The notes under the pieces are model-generated. The model saw only the letters and a program-made list of their open reading frames with translations, ran no database searches and was not told the DNA's origin. Position numbers and translations under genes: made by a program. Shown one piece after another: positions 15,078-22,072 of a DNA stretch of 24,283 bases. The stretch lies in assembly GCA_016293205.1 (NCBI GenBank), contig JAEDES010000017.1:1-24283 (forward strand). Direction: 5' to 3'. The stretch comes from Bacilli bacterium. Its GTDB lineage: Bacteria > Bacillota_I > Bacilli_A > RF39 > UBA660. Numbering within the stretch: the first letter of the stretch is position 1; every line of letters begins with the position of its first letter.

Positions 15078-16379
15078 TTATTTTATATCTGCAAGGGAAG
15101 AATTTTTATAGTTTGGATCATCAGTAACTTCTCTAATTAGTTTTAATTGTTTTGGAAGTTCTATATCTTGATTTTCATCATTTAATTCAATTTCTACTAT
15201 AGCTTTGTCATTCCAGAATGGATATAAGTCAATTTCAAAATATTGGTTTTTATATACTAAGCAATATCTTGTTTTTCTTATTGATCTTTTAGTTGGATCG
15301 GCATCCATCAATAAGTCTAAGTATTCTGATTGACTTAATCTTTTTTCTATTTCTAATCTTTTGATATCACTTATAAATCTTTTAATAGTTTGAGTATAGA
15401 TGTAATGACCATTACTTCCTCTTTGTCTTAATCTTACTTCTTCACCATCTTTAGAGTTTAAGTAAGTTTGAATTATTTCAAGCTTTTTACATGTTTTATT
15501 TAACCATGCTAGGTCAGGATATTCTACTAAGAATTTTCTTTCTATTTCGTATGGTTCAGGTTCACCTAAGAAAGTAGATATTTCTTTAATTAATTTTTTA
15601 ATTTTATTTTCAAAATCTGTTTGATTATCGATTACTCTAAAGTGAGGATGTCCATTCCATGATTCAATTAATCTTCTATCAACTTCACGTGCTTCTTCAA
15701 TTGTTTCAGTTCTTGCAGCATTGTTTTCTAATGTGTAGAATTCTTCGGCACCATTAGCGGCAGTTACAAGATGGAATACTGCGTCATAGTTATCTCTTAA
15801 TTCAACTTCATTTTTCTTAATAGCATTTAAGACAGTAGAGAATTCTAATTCAGATAGATAGGCTTTACTGTCCATGATACCACGGTCACATACTAGTAAT
15901 ACTTTATCTGCATTAATTCCTTGAGCAGCTTGTTCATAGATTGCTTCTCTTTGTAATTGTAATTGCATTAAAGCTTTTTGAAATTCAATTACTGTTTTAC
16001 AAGTTGTACCAGATATTCCTGCTTTTATTAATTCAGTTGCACATTCAGGTACAAATATTACATGATATCCTCGTTCAGTAAAGGCATTCTGTATCCAACT
16101 CATAGCAGTTGTTTTTCCTGCACAAGGCCCACCAGTAATTACAATCTTATGAACAATATTTTTCTTTTTCTTAGGGCAAGAATCAAGTAGAGTAGATACT
16201 TCTACATTAAATATTGTTGCAAGTTGTTTTAATGTATCTGTTGTTGGTTTAGATACTCCAGTTTCCCATTTTGAAATAGTCTTATCACTGATTTGAAGTA
16301 AGTCTGCAAGTTCTTTTTGAGTTAAGCCAGATTTTGTTCTTAGTTGTAATAATAAATTTCCGAATTCATAATCATTCAT
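15078..16379 (-). CDS. HTH-XRE / AAA_28-like P-loop / CYTH fusion protein
   Basis: A 433-residue three-domain protein. Residues 5-62 are an XRE helix-turn-helix (LRTKSGLTQKELADLLQ, SDKTISKWETG). Residues 78-270 are a P-loop NTPase with Walker A GGPCAGKT (83-90), VPECATEL and VLLVCDRGIMD (160-170), resembling the AAA_28 group that includes the NadR kinase domain. Residues 276-430 are a CYTH domain, with the ExExK signature E278-E280-K282, EVRLRQRG (314-321), IEKRL (344-348), EIDLYPFW (382-389) and VEIEL (395-399) lining the expected triphosphate tunnel. CYTH enzymes hydrolyse or bind triphosphates. A DNA-binding, nucleotide-binding and triphosphate-processing fusion suggests a metabolite-sensing regulator; that role is inferred. 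Confidence 0.93.
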   Translation of the reverse strand: MNDYEFGNLLLQLRTKSGLTQKELADLLQISDKTISKWETGVSKPTTDTLKQLATIFNVEVSTLLDSCPKKKKNIVHKIVITGGPCAGKTTAMSWIQNAFTERGYHVIFVPECATELIKAGISGTTCKTVIEFQKALMQLQLQREAIYEQAAQGINADKVLLVCDRGIMDSKAYLSELEFSTVLNAIKKNEVELRDNYDAVFHLVTAANGAEEFYTLENNAARTETIEEAREVDRRLIESWNGHPHFRVIDNQTDFENKIKKLIKEISTFLGEPEPYEIERKFLVEYPDLAWLNKTCKKLEIIQTYLNSKDGEEVRLRQRGSNGHYIYTQTIKRFISDIKRLEIEKRLSQSEYLDLLMDADPTKRSIRKTRYCLVYKNQYFEIDLYPFWNDKAIVEIELNDENQDIELPKQLKLIREVTDDPNYKNSSLADIK

Positions 16380-16403
16380 CTATATCATTCCTTTCACAAG
16401 TAT

Positions 16404-16432
16404 ATTATAAGGAAAAGTATTTTTTAGTTCAA
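16404..16432 (-). promoter_or_regulatory. Promoter of the HTH-AAA-CYTH gene
   Basis: On the minus strand, TTGAAC (16432-16427), a 17-base spacer and TATAAT (16409-16404). AAAGGAATGAT follows as ribosome site before the ATG at 16379. Confidence 0.75.
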
Positions 16433-16462
16433 TTAAATTAACTCGAAAATAAGTAGAACTTA

Positions 16463-16493
16463 TAAAAAAAAGAAAGATTAATTAACCTTTCTT
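16463..16493 (-). terminator. Terminator overlapping the end of the small repeat protein
   Basis: Minus-strand AAGAAAG pairs with CTTTCTT and runs into T's. The 5' arm is made of the last codons (Lys-Lys-Gly) and the stop lies in the loop. Confidence 0.8.
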
Positions 16494-16616
16494 ATAAGTT
16501 TCAACTATAGTATTTTTAATTTTGTCATATGTACCATGTACTGCATCTTCAACTTTTTCGTATGATTCTACAACAGTTTTTTCACTTTTTTTGTTTGCTT
16601 CAGTAAATTTTGACAT
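16482..16616 (-). CDS. Small 11-residue-repeat amphipathic helical protein
   Basis: 44 residues from the second of two adjacent ATGs (16616; the first is at 16619), with AGAGAAA upstream. The longer reading to 16760 runs through the tRNA and is not real. From residue 15 the sequence repeats with an 11-residue period: VVESYEKVEDA, VHGTYDKIKNT, IVETYKKG, with Tyr at 19, 30 and 41. Such hendecads form long amphipathic helices that lie on membranes or coil together. Similar repeats occur as tails or stand-alone peptides in Bacillota, but I cannot name a family. No cysteine or catalytic residue is present. Confidence 0.7.
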   Translation of the reverse strand: MSKFTEANKKSEKTVVESYEKVEDAVHGTYDKIKNTIVETYKKG

Positions 16617-16663
16617 CATTTTCTCTTTATTAAAACAACAGTTAGACTCTTGTTTATTTTGAA

Positions 16664-16688
16664 TAAAAAAACTCAGATTGCTCTGAGT
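16664..16688 (-). terminator. Terminator after tRNA-His
   Basis: On the minus strand ACTCAG pairs with CTGAGT around AGCAAT, followed by seven T's, just downstream of the tRNA 3' end. Confidence 0.88.
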
Positions 16689-16698
16689 AATTTCAATA

Positions 16699-16775
16699 TG
16701 GGGCGGTATATGGGAATCGAACCCATGCATACTAGTGCCACAAACTAGCGTGTTAACCACTTCACCAATGCCGCC
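16699..16775 (-). tRNA. tRNA-His (GTG)
   Basis: The minus strand folds into a cloverleaf: extra G-1, acceptor GCGGCAT with ATACCGC, D-arm GTG/CAC, anticodon stem CTAGT/ACTAG with loop TTGTGGC (anticodon GTG), T-arm ATGGG/CCCAT with loop TTCGATT, discriminator C73 and encoded CCA (16701-16699). G-1 opposite C73 is the histidine identity element. The acceptor stem has one C5-A68 mismatch. A TATAAT -10 candidate lies on the minus strand at 16804-16799. Confidence 0.95.
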
Positions 16776-16850
16776 ATTTCAATTGACTTCTTTATTTTAT
16801 TATATATTTTATAAAAAAGCAAGTGTTTTTTTATATTTGGGCTTATATAA

Positions 16851-16878
16851 TTGAACTTATTTATCCTTAGAATAGAAT
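16851..16878 (+). promoter_or_regulatory. Promoter of the cotJ unit
   Basis: TTGAAC (16851-16856), 16 bases and TAGAAT (16873-16878). An alternative TATAAT is at 16846-16851. The region is shared with the divergent tRNA-His promoter. A sporulation sigma factor would use different hexamers, so this assignment is tentative. Confidence 0.4.
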
Positions 16879-16896
16879 AATTTGAAGGGAGATTAT

Positions 16897-17301
16897 ATGA
16901 TTAATAGTTATAAATACGATTTTATGCGTAATATGAATATGCCTTCTTTATACTCACCAGAAGAAGGATTTAATAAGGGAAATATGTTTAGTAATTTATA
17001 TGAACAATATAAAAACTATAAACCTAAAGAGTTAGTGGGAAATAATGATATGGAGAAAATGTACTTAGAACTTGCAAGAATTTGTTTTGCTAAACATGAT
17101 ATTCAATTATATTTAGACCTACATCCAGATGATGTAAGTATGATTCAATTATTTAATGATTATAGGGAAAGAGAAAATAATTTATTAAAAATGTATGAGG
17201 CAAAATATGGAGTGATTAATACTGATAGTGATAGTTTAAATCAAACTCCATTTGTATGGGCTACTGAGAAATTTCCATGGGAGGTAAATCGTTATGTTTA
17301 A
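16897..17301 (+). CDS. CotJA-CotJB fusion spore-coat protein
   Basis: 134 residues from the ATG at 16897 with GAAGGGAG upstream; the ATG at 16882 is less well placed. The N-terminal third (MPSLYSPEEGFNKGNMFSNLYEQYKNYKP) has the CotJA pattern. The rest is CotJB: FAKHDIQLYLDLHPDDVSMIQLFNDY and the C-terminal PFVWATEKFPWEV. In Bacillus these are separate genes, cotJA and cotJB, before cotJC in an operon active in the mother cell. Here the two appear joined in one frame, and CotJC follows with an eight-base overlap. Confidence 0.88.
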   Translation: MINSYKYDFMRNMNMPSLYSPEEGFNKGNMFSNLYEQYKNYKPKELVGNNDMEKMYLELARICFAKHDIQLYLDLHPDDVSMIQLFNDYRERENNLLKMYEAKYGVINTDSDSLNQTPFVWATEKFPWEVNRYV

Positions 17302-17923
17302 TTATCAAAAGAAATTACAATATCCTATTAATATTAAAAAGAAAGATTTAAGAATGGCTAAGTTTTTAGTTACGCAGTATGGTGGTTCTAATGGAGAACT
17401 TGCTGCAGCACTTAGATATTTAAATCAAAGATATACTATGCCTGATGATAGAGGTAAAGCATTACTTACAGATATCGGTACTGAAGAACTTGCCCATATT
17501 GAGATGATTTCAACAATGATTTATCAATTAATGAAAGATGCTACTTTAGAAGAAATTAAAGCAGCAGGACTTGAAAGTCATTATGCAGAACATGGTAAAG
17601 GATTATATCCTACAGATGCCAATGGAGTTCCTTTTACGGTTGCTTATTTTGCAACTACGGGAGACGTTCTTGCTGACTTAAGTGAAAATATGGCTGCAGA
17701 ACAAAAAGCTAGAGCAGTATATGAAAATTTAATTAATTTAACTGATGATCCAGATGTTATTGGACCATTACTTTGGTTAAGACAAAGGGAAGTTGTTCAC
17801 TTTGCAAGATTTAAAGAACTATATGATTATTATAAAAAGAAGATGAATAAGACTGAAGATAATACAATGATTAGTAATAATTATATAGTTAATCAATTAA
17901 TGGGAGAATATCCTTATAGATAA
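17294..17923 (+). CDS. cotJC: CotJC, manganese-catalase-like spore-coat protein
   Basis: A 209-residue ferritin-like di-metal protein of the manganese catalase family. Expected metal ligands are visible: Glu35 (GSNGELAA), Glu65 and His68 (TEELAHIEM), Glu136 (AAEQKAR), Glu166 and His169 (REVVHF). In Bacillus CotJC is a spore-coat protein linked to hydrogen peroxide resistance. The ATG overlaps the CotJA-CotJB fusion and uses GGGAGG just upstream (near 17279-17284). A terminator follows directly. The gene implies a sporulation programme or its remnant. Confidence 0.94.
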   Translation: MFNYQKKLQYPINIKKKDLRMAKFLVTQYGGSNGELAAALRYLNQRYTMPDDRGKALLTDIGTEELAHIEMISTMIYQLMKDATLEEIKAAGLESHYAEHGKGLYPTDANGVPFTVAYFATTGDVLADLSENMAAEQKARAVYENLINLTDDPDVIGPLLWLRQREVVHFARFKELYDYYKKKMNKTEDNTMISNNYIVNQLMGEYPYR

Positions 17924-17945
17924 AAGAACTTTATATAGTTCTTTT
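17922..17945 (+). terminator. Intrinsic terminator after cotJC
   Basis: AAAAGAACT pairs with AGTTCTTTT around TTATAT, starting inside the stop codon. The T-run is short and interrupted by C. Confidence 0.78.
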
Positions 17946-17958
17946 CTTGTGATATAAT
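17930..17958 (+). promoter_or_regulatory. Promoter of the DUF5662 unit
   Basis: TATAAT (17953-17958) with TGA in front is an extended -10. The best -35 at 17 bases is TTTATA (17930-17935), inside the terminator hairpin. Confidence 0.5.
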
Positions 17959-17982
17959 TTTAATAGAATGTTGAGGTAGTAT

Positions 17983-18558
17983 ATGAAAAAAAATAGTAAA
18001 AAAGAATCAAAGTATAAAATGACAATTAGTAATTTTTTTAAACATTTACATACTGTTAATAAACATAGATTTAAAGTATTTGTGTTATGCTGTAAAGCAG
18101 GGCAACCTTGGAGAGGATTACTTCATGATTTATCAAAGTATTCTCCTACAGAATTTTTTGAAGGTGTGAAATATTATCAAGGTACTTATAGTTCTATAAA
18201 AAACAGAAAGATGGAAGCTGGATATTCAGAAGCTTGGCTACATCATTTTGGCAGAAATAAACATCATTATGAATATTGGTATGATAGTGATACTTATGAA
18301 AAAACTCCTATTATTCCATATCCTTATGTAGTTGAAATGATATGTGATCAATTGGCTGCAGGAATGATTTATCAAGGAAAAAAATGGACTAAAGAGTTTC
18401 AATTAGAGTATTGGTTAAATAAAAGAGAAACAGCACTTATTAATCCTAAAATTGATCTTGTTTTAACAAAAGTATTTACTGATGTAAGTAAACATGGTGT
18501 TGATAAAGTATTAGATAAAGATAATTTAAGAAAGATTTATGATAGGTATACAAGATAA
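17983..18558 (+). CDS. DUF5662 family protein (HD-like)
   Basis: 191 residues with the DUF5662 pattern: GLLHDLSKYSPTEFF with His48-Asp49, then a His cluster WLHHFGRNKHHYEYW (His87, His88, His94, His95), PYPYVVEMICDQLAAG and a helical C-terminus. The HD pair plus the His cluster look like a metal-dependent phosphohydrolase site, but no activity is established to my knowledge. The basic N-terminus (MKKNSKKESK) is unusual. Its stop overlaps the next ATG as TAATG, so it is coupled to the nucleotidyltransferase. GAGGTAG provides the ribosome site. Confidence 0.85.
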   Translation: MKKNSKKESKYKMTISNFFKHLHTVNKHRFKVFVLCCKAGQPWRGLLHDLSKYSPTEFFEGVKYYQGTYSSIKNRKMEAGYSEAWLHHFGRNKHHYEYWYDSDTYEKTPIIPYPYVVEMICDQLAAGMIYQGKKWTKEFQLEYWLNKRETALINPKIDLVLTKVFTDVSKHGVDKVLDKDNLRKIYDRYTR

Positions 18559-19163
18559 TGCTAGATGGATTAAATAAAAGTATAGATGTTCAATTAGAAG
18601 TATTTGAAAAGATAATTAGTAAAAATAAAAAACTTATGAAGATTCTAGATATTTTAGAATCATATGCATTAGAAAATCCAAGATTCAAAAATTGGTATGT
18701 AGGTGCGGGTGGAGTTAATCAAACTGTTTTTAATTATTATCATGGTTATGAAAGTGATTATGGTATTAAAGATTATGATATAGTTTATTTTGATGAAGAT
18801 ACTTCATATGAAGCTGAAGATGTTATTATTAAAGATTTAGAAAAAAGATTAAAAGATATAGATGTAGTTTCTGATATCAAGAATCAGGCTAGAGTACATA
18901 TTTGGTATAATTCAAAATATGGTACAGATAGAGAGGCTTATACTAGTTGTGAAGATGCTGTTAGTAGTTGGGTAAGTACTGTTACTTGTATTGGTATTAG
19001 AAAAGAAAATGGTAAGTTAATTATATACTGTCCTTATGGATTAAATGATTTATTTAGTTTAACTATTAGACCTGTAAAAAGATATCTTGATAAGGAAAGT
19101 TATGTTGCAAGATGTAAAAGATGGAAAGATAAATGGGAAAAATTAAATATAGTAGAGTGGTGA
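18558..19163 (+). CDS. Nucleotidyltransferase family protein (NTP_transf_6 type)
   Basis: 201 residues. The core WYVGAGGVNQTVFNYYHG (about 46-62) followed by IKDYDIVYFD (70-79, with Asp72 and Asp74 as likely metal ligands) is characteristic of the NTP_transf_6/DUF925 group. A C-terminal basic stretch (YLDKESYVARCKRWKDKW) matches that family. The substrate is unknown. It begins in a TAATG overlap with the DUF5662 gene, and its last codons GAG TGG TGA provide the ribosome site of the following gene. Confidence 0.87.
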   Translation: MLDGLNKSIDVQLEVFEKIISKNKKLMKILDILESYALENPRFKNWYVGAGGVNQTVFNYYHGYESDYGIKDYDIVYFDEDTSYEAEDVIIKDLEKRLKDIDVVSDIKNQARVHIWYNSKYGTDREAYTSCEDAVSSWVSTVTCIGIRKENGKLIIYCPYGLNDLFSLTIRPVKRYLDKESYVARCKRWKDKWEKLNIVEW

Positions 19164-19167
19164 TGAA

Positions 19168-19788
19168 ATGAAAGTTTTATTAGTAAATGGAAGTCCTCAT
19201 AAAGATGGCTGTACAAATGAAGCATTATTAGAGATAAAAAAAACATTAGAGGAAAATGGAATTGATTCTGAAATATTTTGGATAGGAATTAAACCGTTAG
19301 CTGGTTGTTGTGGATGTGGACAATGTTTTCAAAGTAAAAGATGTATTTATAATGACGTTGTAAATGAATTTTTAGATAAATGTGAAAATGTAGATGGATT
19401 TATATTTGGATGTCCTGTTCATTATGCTTCTGTAAATGGTGCGATGATTAGTTTTATGGATAGAGCATTTTATGGAAAACCAAATTTATTTAAAGGAAAA
19501 CCTGCTGCGTGTATAGTAAGTTGTAGAAGAGCAGGTGGTACTTCTACATTTGATGTATTAAATAAGTATTTTGCATATTCATGTATGCCAATTGTTACAA
19601 GTAATTATTGGAATGGAGTTTTTGGTTCTAATAAGGAAGAAGTTAGACAAGATGAAGAAGGAATGCAAACAATGAGAATACTTGCTAATAATATGAGTTG
19701 GATGCTTAAATGTATTGATGCTGGTAAGAATAATGGAATTGAATTTCCTAAAACAGAAAAGAAAGTATTTACAAATTTTATAAGATAG
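19168..19788 (+). CDS. Flavodoxin-fold NAD(P)H-dependent FMN reductase
   Basis: 206 residues. VLLVNGSPHKDGCTNEAL is the FMN-phosphate loop of iron-sulfur-flavoprotein/WrbA-like reductases. A Cys-rich CCGCGQCF segment follows (about 46-53), then a further Cys near KRCIYNDV, and GFIFGCPVHYASVNGAMISFMDR as the isoalloxazine-binding strand. The cluster of Cys residues resembles families that can carry a metal or disulfide next to the flavin, but whether it does so is not shown. It is the third gene of the DUF5662 unit. Confidence 0.9.
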   Translation: MKVLLVNGSPHKDGCTNEALLEIKKTLEENGIDSEIFWIGIKPLAGCCGCGQCFQSKRCIYNDVVNEFLDKCENVDGFIFGCPVHYASVNGAMISFMDRAFYGKPNLFKGKPAACIVSCRRAGGTSTFDVLNKYFAYSCMPIVTSNYWNGVFGSNKEEVRQDEEGMQTMRILANNMSWMLKCIDAGKNNGIEFPKTEKKVFTNFIR

Positions 19789-19817
19789 AAATTTCATCTA
19801 TTGAAGTCTTTTTTTTT
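19787..19817 (+). terminator. Weak terminator
   Basis: ATAGA and TCTAT can pair around AATTTCA, but the T-run begins several bases after the stem, so the structure is imperfect. Confidence 0.45.
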
Positions 19818-19830
19818 AATATGTTATAAT
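19801..19830 (+). promoter_or_regulatory. Promoter of the membrane protein/S66 unit
   Basis: TTGAAG (19801-19806), an 18-base spacer containing the nine-T run, then TATAAT (19825-19830) preceded by TGT. Confidence 0.65.
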
Positions 19831-19849
19831 AAAAATAGGGAGAGATACT

Positions 19850-20677
19850 ATGAGTAAATTTAGAAAATTTTTATTAGGGTTTTTTAGATGTTGTTTTGTT
19901 TTAACTTTAATAGGATTTTTATTTCATTTATCTTTTTCTGATTTTATAGAAAAAGGTCTTATGGAAATACTTATGAATAGTGATGAAGTAACAGGTATTT
20001 TTGAAGATGCTGGAGTTAGCAAGGAAAAAGTAAAAAATGTAATGACTGATGAAGTTGTAAATGAATTTTTACAAGGTCTTATAGATAACTTTTTATATGA
20101 TTTTTCTTATGGGGAAGTTATTAAAAATAAAAATCTTGTTGTTAAATTAAAAACTTTTGTTATTGATAATCGTAGGCATTTAGAAGATGTAATTGGTTAT
20201 AAAATATATGATGAATTTATTAATGAAATAGAAAATCTTACTGAAGTTAAAGAGATTGATATAATGTATGCTGATTTAATTTCTGTATCAAAAGAGTATA
20301 TTCCAAGTTCTGCAAGAAGTATAATGATTACAATTTATGATTTGAGTAAGATTTCTTATAAGACTATTATGATTGTTTCTTTAGCAATTTTATTAGGTAT
20401 TATTATTGTTTTGCATTGGTCTTATTATGAATGGTTAAAATCTGTTGGTACTGATCTTATTGGTTGTGGAATATTTATGTTTATTGTTACATGTGCTGTT
20501 AATTATTTAATGGGTTATATATTAATTAATTTTCCTGTACAAGTAACATTTGATTTTATGAAGGCATTTAATATTTCGATGATTACTTTAGGTATTGGTA
20601 TTGTTATAAGAGTTAGTCATGTTATTATTGAGAAAATCCTTGAAAAGAAGGAGTTGAAGTCTCTTGAGATATCCTAA
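19850..20677 (+). CDS. Unrecognised four-helix membrane protein
   Basis: 275 residues. One hydrophobic segment lies at the N-terminus (FFRCCFVLTLIGFLFHLSF). A roughly 130-residue, mainly helical extracytoplasmic region follows (GVSKEKVKNVMTDEVVNEFLQG and so on). Three more membrane segments make up the C-terminal third (IMIVSLAILLGIIIVLHW, IGCGIFMFIVTCAVNYLMGY, ISMITLGIGIVIRVSHVII), ending in a charged tail. No family is recognised. The AAGGAG in its final codons is the ribosome site for the S66 peptidase, which starts 14 bases before this gene's stop, so the two are co-expressed. Confidence 0.82.
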   Translation: MSKFRKFLLGFFRCCFVLTLIGFLFHLSFSDFIEKGLMEILMNSDEVTGIFEDAGVSKEKVKNVMTDEVVNEFLQGLIDNFLYDFSYGEVIKNKNLVVKLKTFVIDNRRHLEDVIGYKIYDEFINEIENLTEVKEIDIMYADLISVSKEYIPSSARSIMITIYDLSKISYKTIMIVSLAILLGIIIVLHWSYYEWLKSVGTDLIGCGIFMFIVTCAVNYLMGYILINFPVQVTFDFMKAFNISMITLGIGIVIRVSHVIIEKILEKKELKSLEIS

Positions 20678-21650
20678 ATTTTTAAAAGATAATGATACTA
20701 TTGGTATAACTGCAATGTCTGCAGGTGTGGGAAATTCTATTGAAGATTTTGAAAAGTCTCTTAAAAATATTAAAAGCTATGGATTTAATGTTATTGAAAC
20801 TGATAATGTTAGAGTCTCTCGTTATGTTTCTAGTAGTGGTGAAGAGAGAGCTAATCAGTTAAATGATTTAGTTAATAATAAAAAAGTTAATATGATTATG
20901 TGTGCATGTGGTGGAGATTTTGGTATTGAAATGATGCCACATATTAATGATTATTCTATAAAGAAAAATATAAAATGGTATAGTGGAGCAAGTGATCCTA
21001 CATCATTTTTATATTATGTTACTACGAAGTTTGACATTGCTACTTTATATGGATTTAATGCTGGTAGTTTTGATAATGATGAGTTGCATGAGTCTCAAAA
21101 GAACTTTTTAAATATTGTAAAAGGAAATATTCCTATACAAAATAGTTATGATTTATATGAAAGCGATAAAAGTAAAAGAAGTATTTCTTATGCATTAGAT
21201 ACAAAAGTAGAGTGGAAATCTAATTATGAAAATGTTTGTTTTTCAGGAAGATTAATTGGTGGATGTATTGATGTATTAAGAGAAATGATTGGAACAAAAT
21301 ATGATTATACTAAGAAATTTTTAGATAGATATAAAGATGAAGGAATTGTTTGGTATTTTGATAATTTTGCATTAGGAAAAGAAGATTTTTATAGAACATT
21401 ATTTCAAATGAGAAATTGTGGATGGTTTGATAATACAGTTGGCGTAATCGTTGGACGTGTAATGTATCCTAGTGGATTTATTGATGATTTAGAATATGAA
21501 GATGGTCTTAAAAAGATCTTTGGTGATATTCCATATATTTATGATGCTGATGTTGGTCATGTTTGTCCTAAAATGACTATGATTAATGGTAGTGAAGTTG
21601 TTGTTAAATATAAAGATAATAAAGGAAGTATAGAATTTAATTTAGAGTAG
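20664..21650 (+). CDS. S66 LD-carboxypeptidase / MccF-like peptidase
   Basis: 328 residues starting at TTG 20664, ten bases after AAGGAG; no ATG or GTG is better placed. The family pattern is clear: IGITAMSAG near the start, CACGGDFGIEM, WYSGASDPTSFLY with the nucleophile Ser110 in GASD, FSGRLIGGCIDVL, and DVGHVCPKMTM with His299. At the expected catalytic Glu strand it reads IVWYFDNFAL, giving Asp233. S66 enzymes trim the last D-Ala from peptidoglycan tetrapeptides or cleave peptide-nucleotide antibiotics. Cytoplasmic location fits the lack of a signal peptide. Peptidoglycan recycling is the likeliest role. Confidence 0.9.
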   Translation: MRYPKFLKDNDTIGITAMSAGVGNSIEDFEKSLKNIKSYGFNVIETDNVRVSRYVSSSGEERANQLNDLVNNKKVNMIMCACGGDFGIEMMPHINDYSIKKNIKWYSGASDPTSFLYYVTTKFDIATLYGFNAGSFDNDELHESQKNFLNIVKGNIPIQNSYDLYESDKSKRSISYALDTKVEWKSNYENVCFSGRLIGGCIDVLREMIGTKYDYTKKFLDRYKDEGIVWYFDNFALGKEDFYRTLFQMRNCGWFDNTVGVIVGRVMYPSGFIDDLEYEDGLKKIFGDIPYIYDADVGHVCPKMTMINGSEVVVKYKDNKGSIEFNLE

Positions 21651-21659
21651 GAGAAGTTT

Positions 21660-21812
21660 ATGAAAAAAGAATTAATAATGTTGTTAGTGATAATTATTTT
21701 TGTTATAATTGGAATTATTTATGCAGCTGTTGAAGGAAAAATGGATCTTGTAATTTTTGCTGCTTCCGTAGTATTTGGTAGTTTTATAGTAAGAAAAATT
21801 ATTAGAAAGTAG
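21660..21812 (+). CDS. Small two-helix membrane protein
   Basis: A 50-residue ORF, MKKELIMLLVIIIFVIIGI followed by a polar turn (VEGKMD), a second hydrophobic helix (LVIFAASVVFGSFIV) and a basic tail RKIIRK. GGAG at 21650-21653 precedes it and overlaps the peptidase stop. It resembles the 54-residue ORF at 1786 in topology but not clearly in sequence. Function unknown. Confidence 0.65.
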   Translation: MKKELIMLLVIIIFVIIGIIYAAVEGKMDLVIFAASVVFGSFIVRKIIRK

Positions 21813-21821
21813 GTTAGTTGT

Positions 21822-22058
21822 ATGACAAATGAAGAATTAGAAAGAACAGGTGTACTTAAAGCAATATTAGATAAAGATACAGAAAATGAAGATACAACTA
21901 TTGGTGAGAGAATAGAAGAGTTTGAAGATAAATTAGAGTATATTGATATTGCAGATGACATAAAAGAAAAATATAAAGAATTAATTTCTAAGATTAAAGA
22001 AGAAAAAGAAGATTCTGTAAAAGAATATTTATTTAATGAATTAATAAAAATGCTATAA
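21822..22058 (+). CDS. Small acidic coiled-coil protein
   Basis: 78 residues, very rich in Glu, Asp, Lys and Ile. From about residue 30 it looks like a helical coiled coil (IEEFEDKLEYIDIADDIKEK, then YKELISKIKEEKEDSV). No motif or family is recognised. The ribosome site AGGTTAG is weak. It is probably the last gene of the unit, since a terminator begins within its final codons. Confidence 0.65.
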   Translation: MTNEELERTGVLKAILDKDTENEDTTIGERIEEFEDKLEYIDIADDIKEKYKELISKIKEEKEDSVKEYLFNELIKML

Positions 22059-22070
22059 TAGCATTTTTTT
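22046..22070 (+). terminator. Terminator overlapping stop codon
   Basis: AAAAATGC(TAT) pairs with (ATA)GCATTTTT; the TAA stop is in the loop region. A T-run follows. Confidence 0.82.
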
Positions 22071-22072
22071 GA

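Noticed and set aside
16620..16760. N-terminal extension of the small repeat protein through the tRNA
   Set aside because: The extension reads through tRNA-His and its terminator, so the real start is at 16616 or 16619.
21719..21961. Minus-strand ORF of 80 residues at the small genes
   Set aside because: It is antisense to two better-supported ORFs with ribosome sites in the S66 unit.
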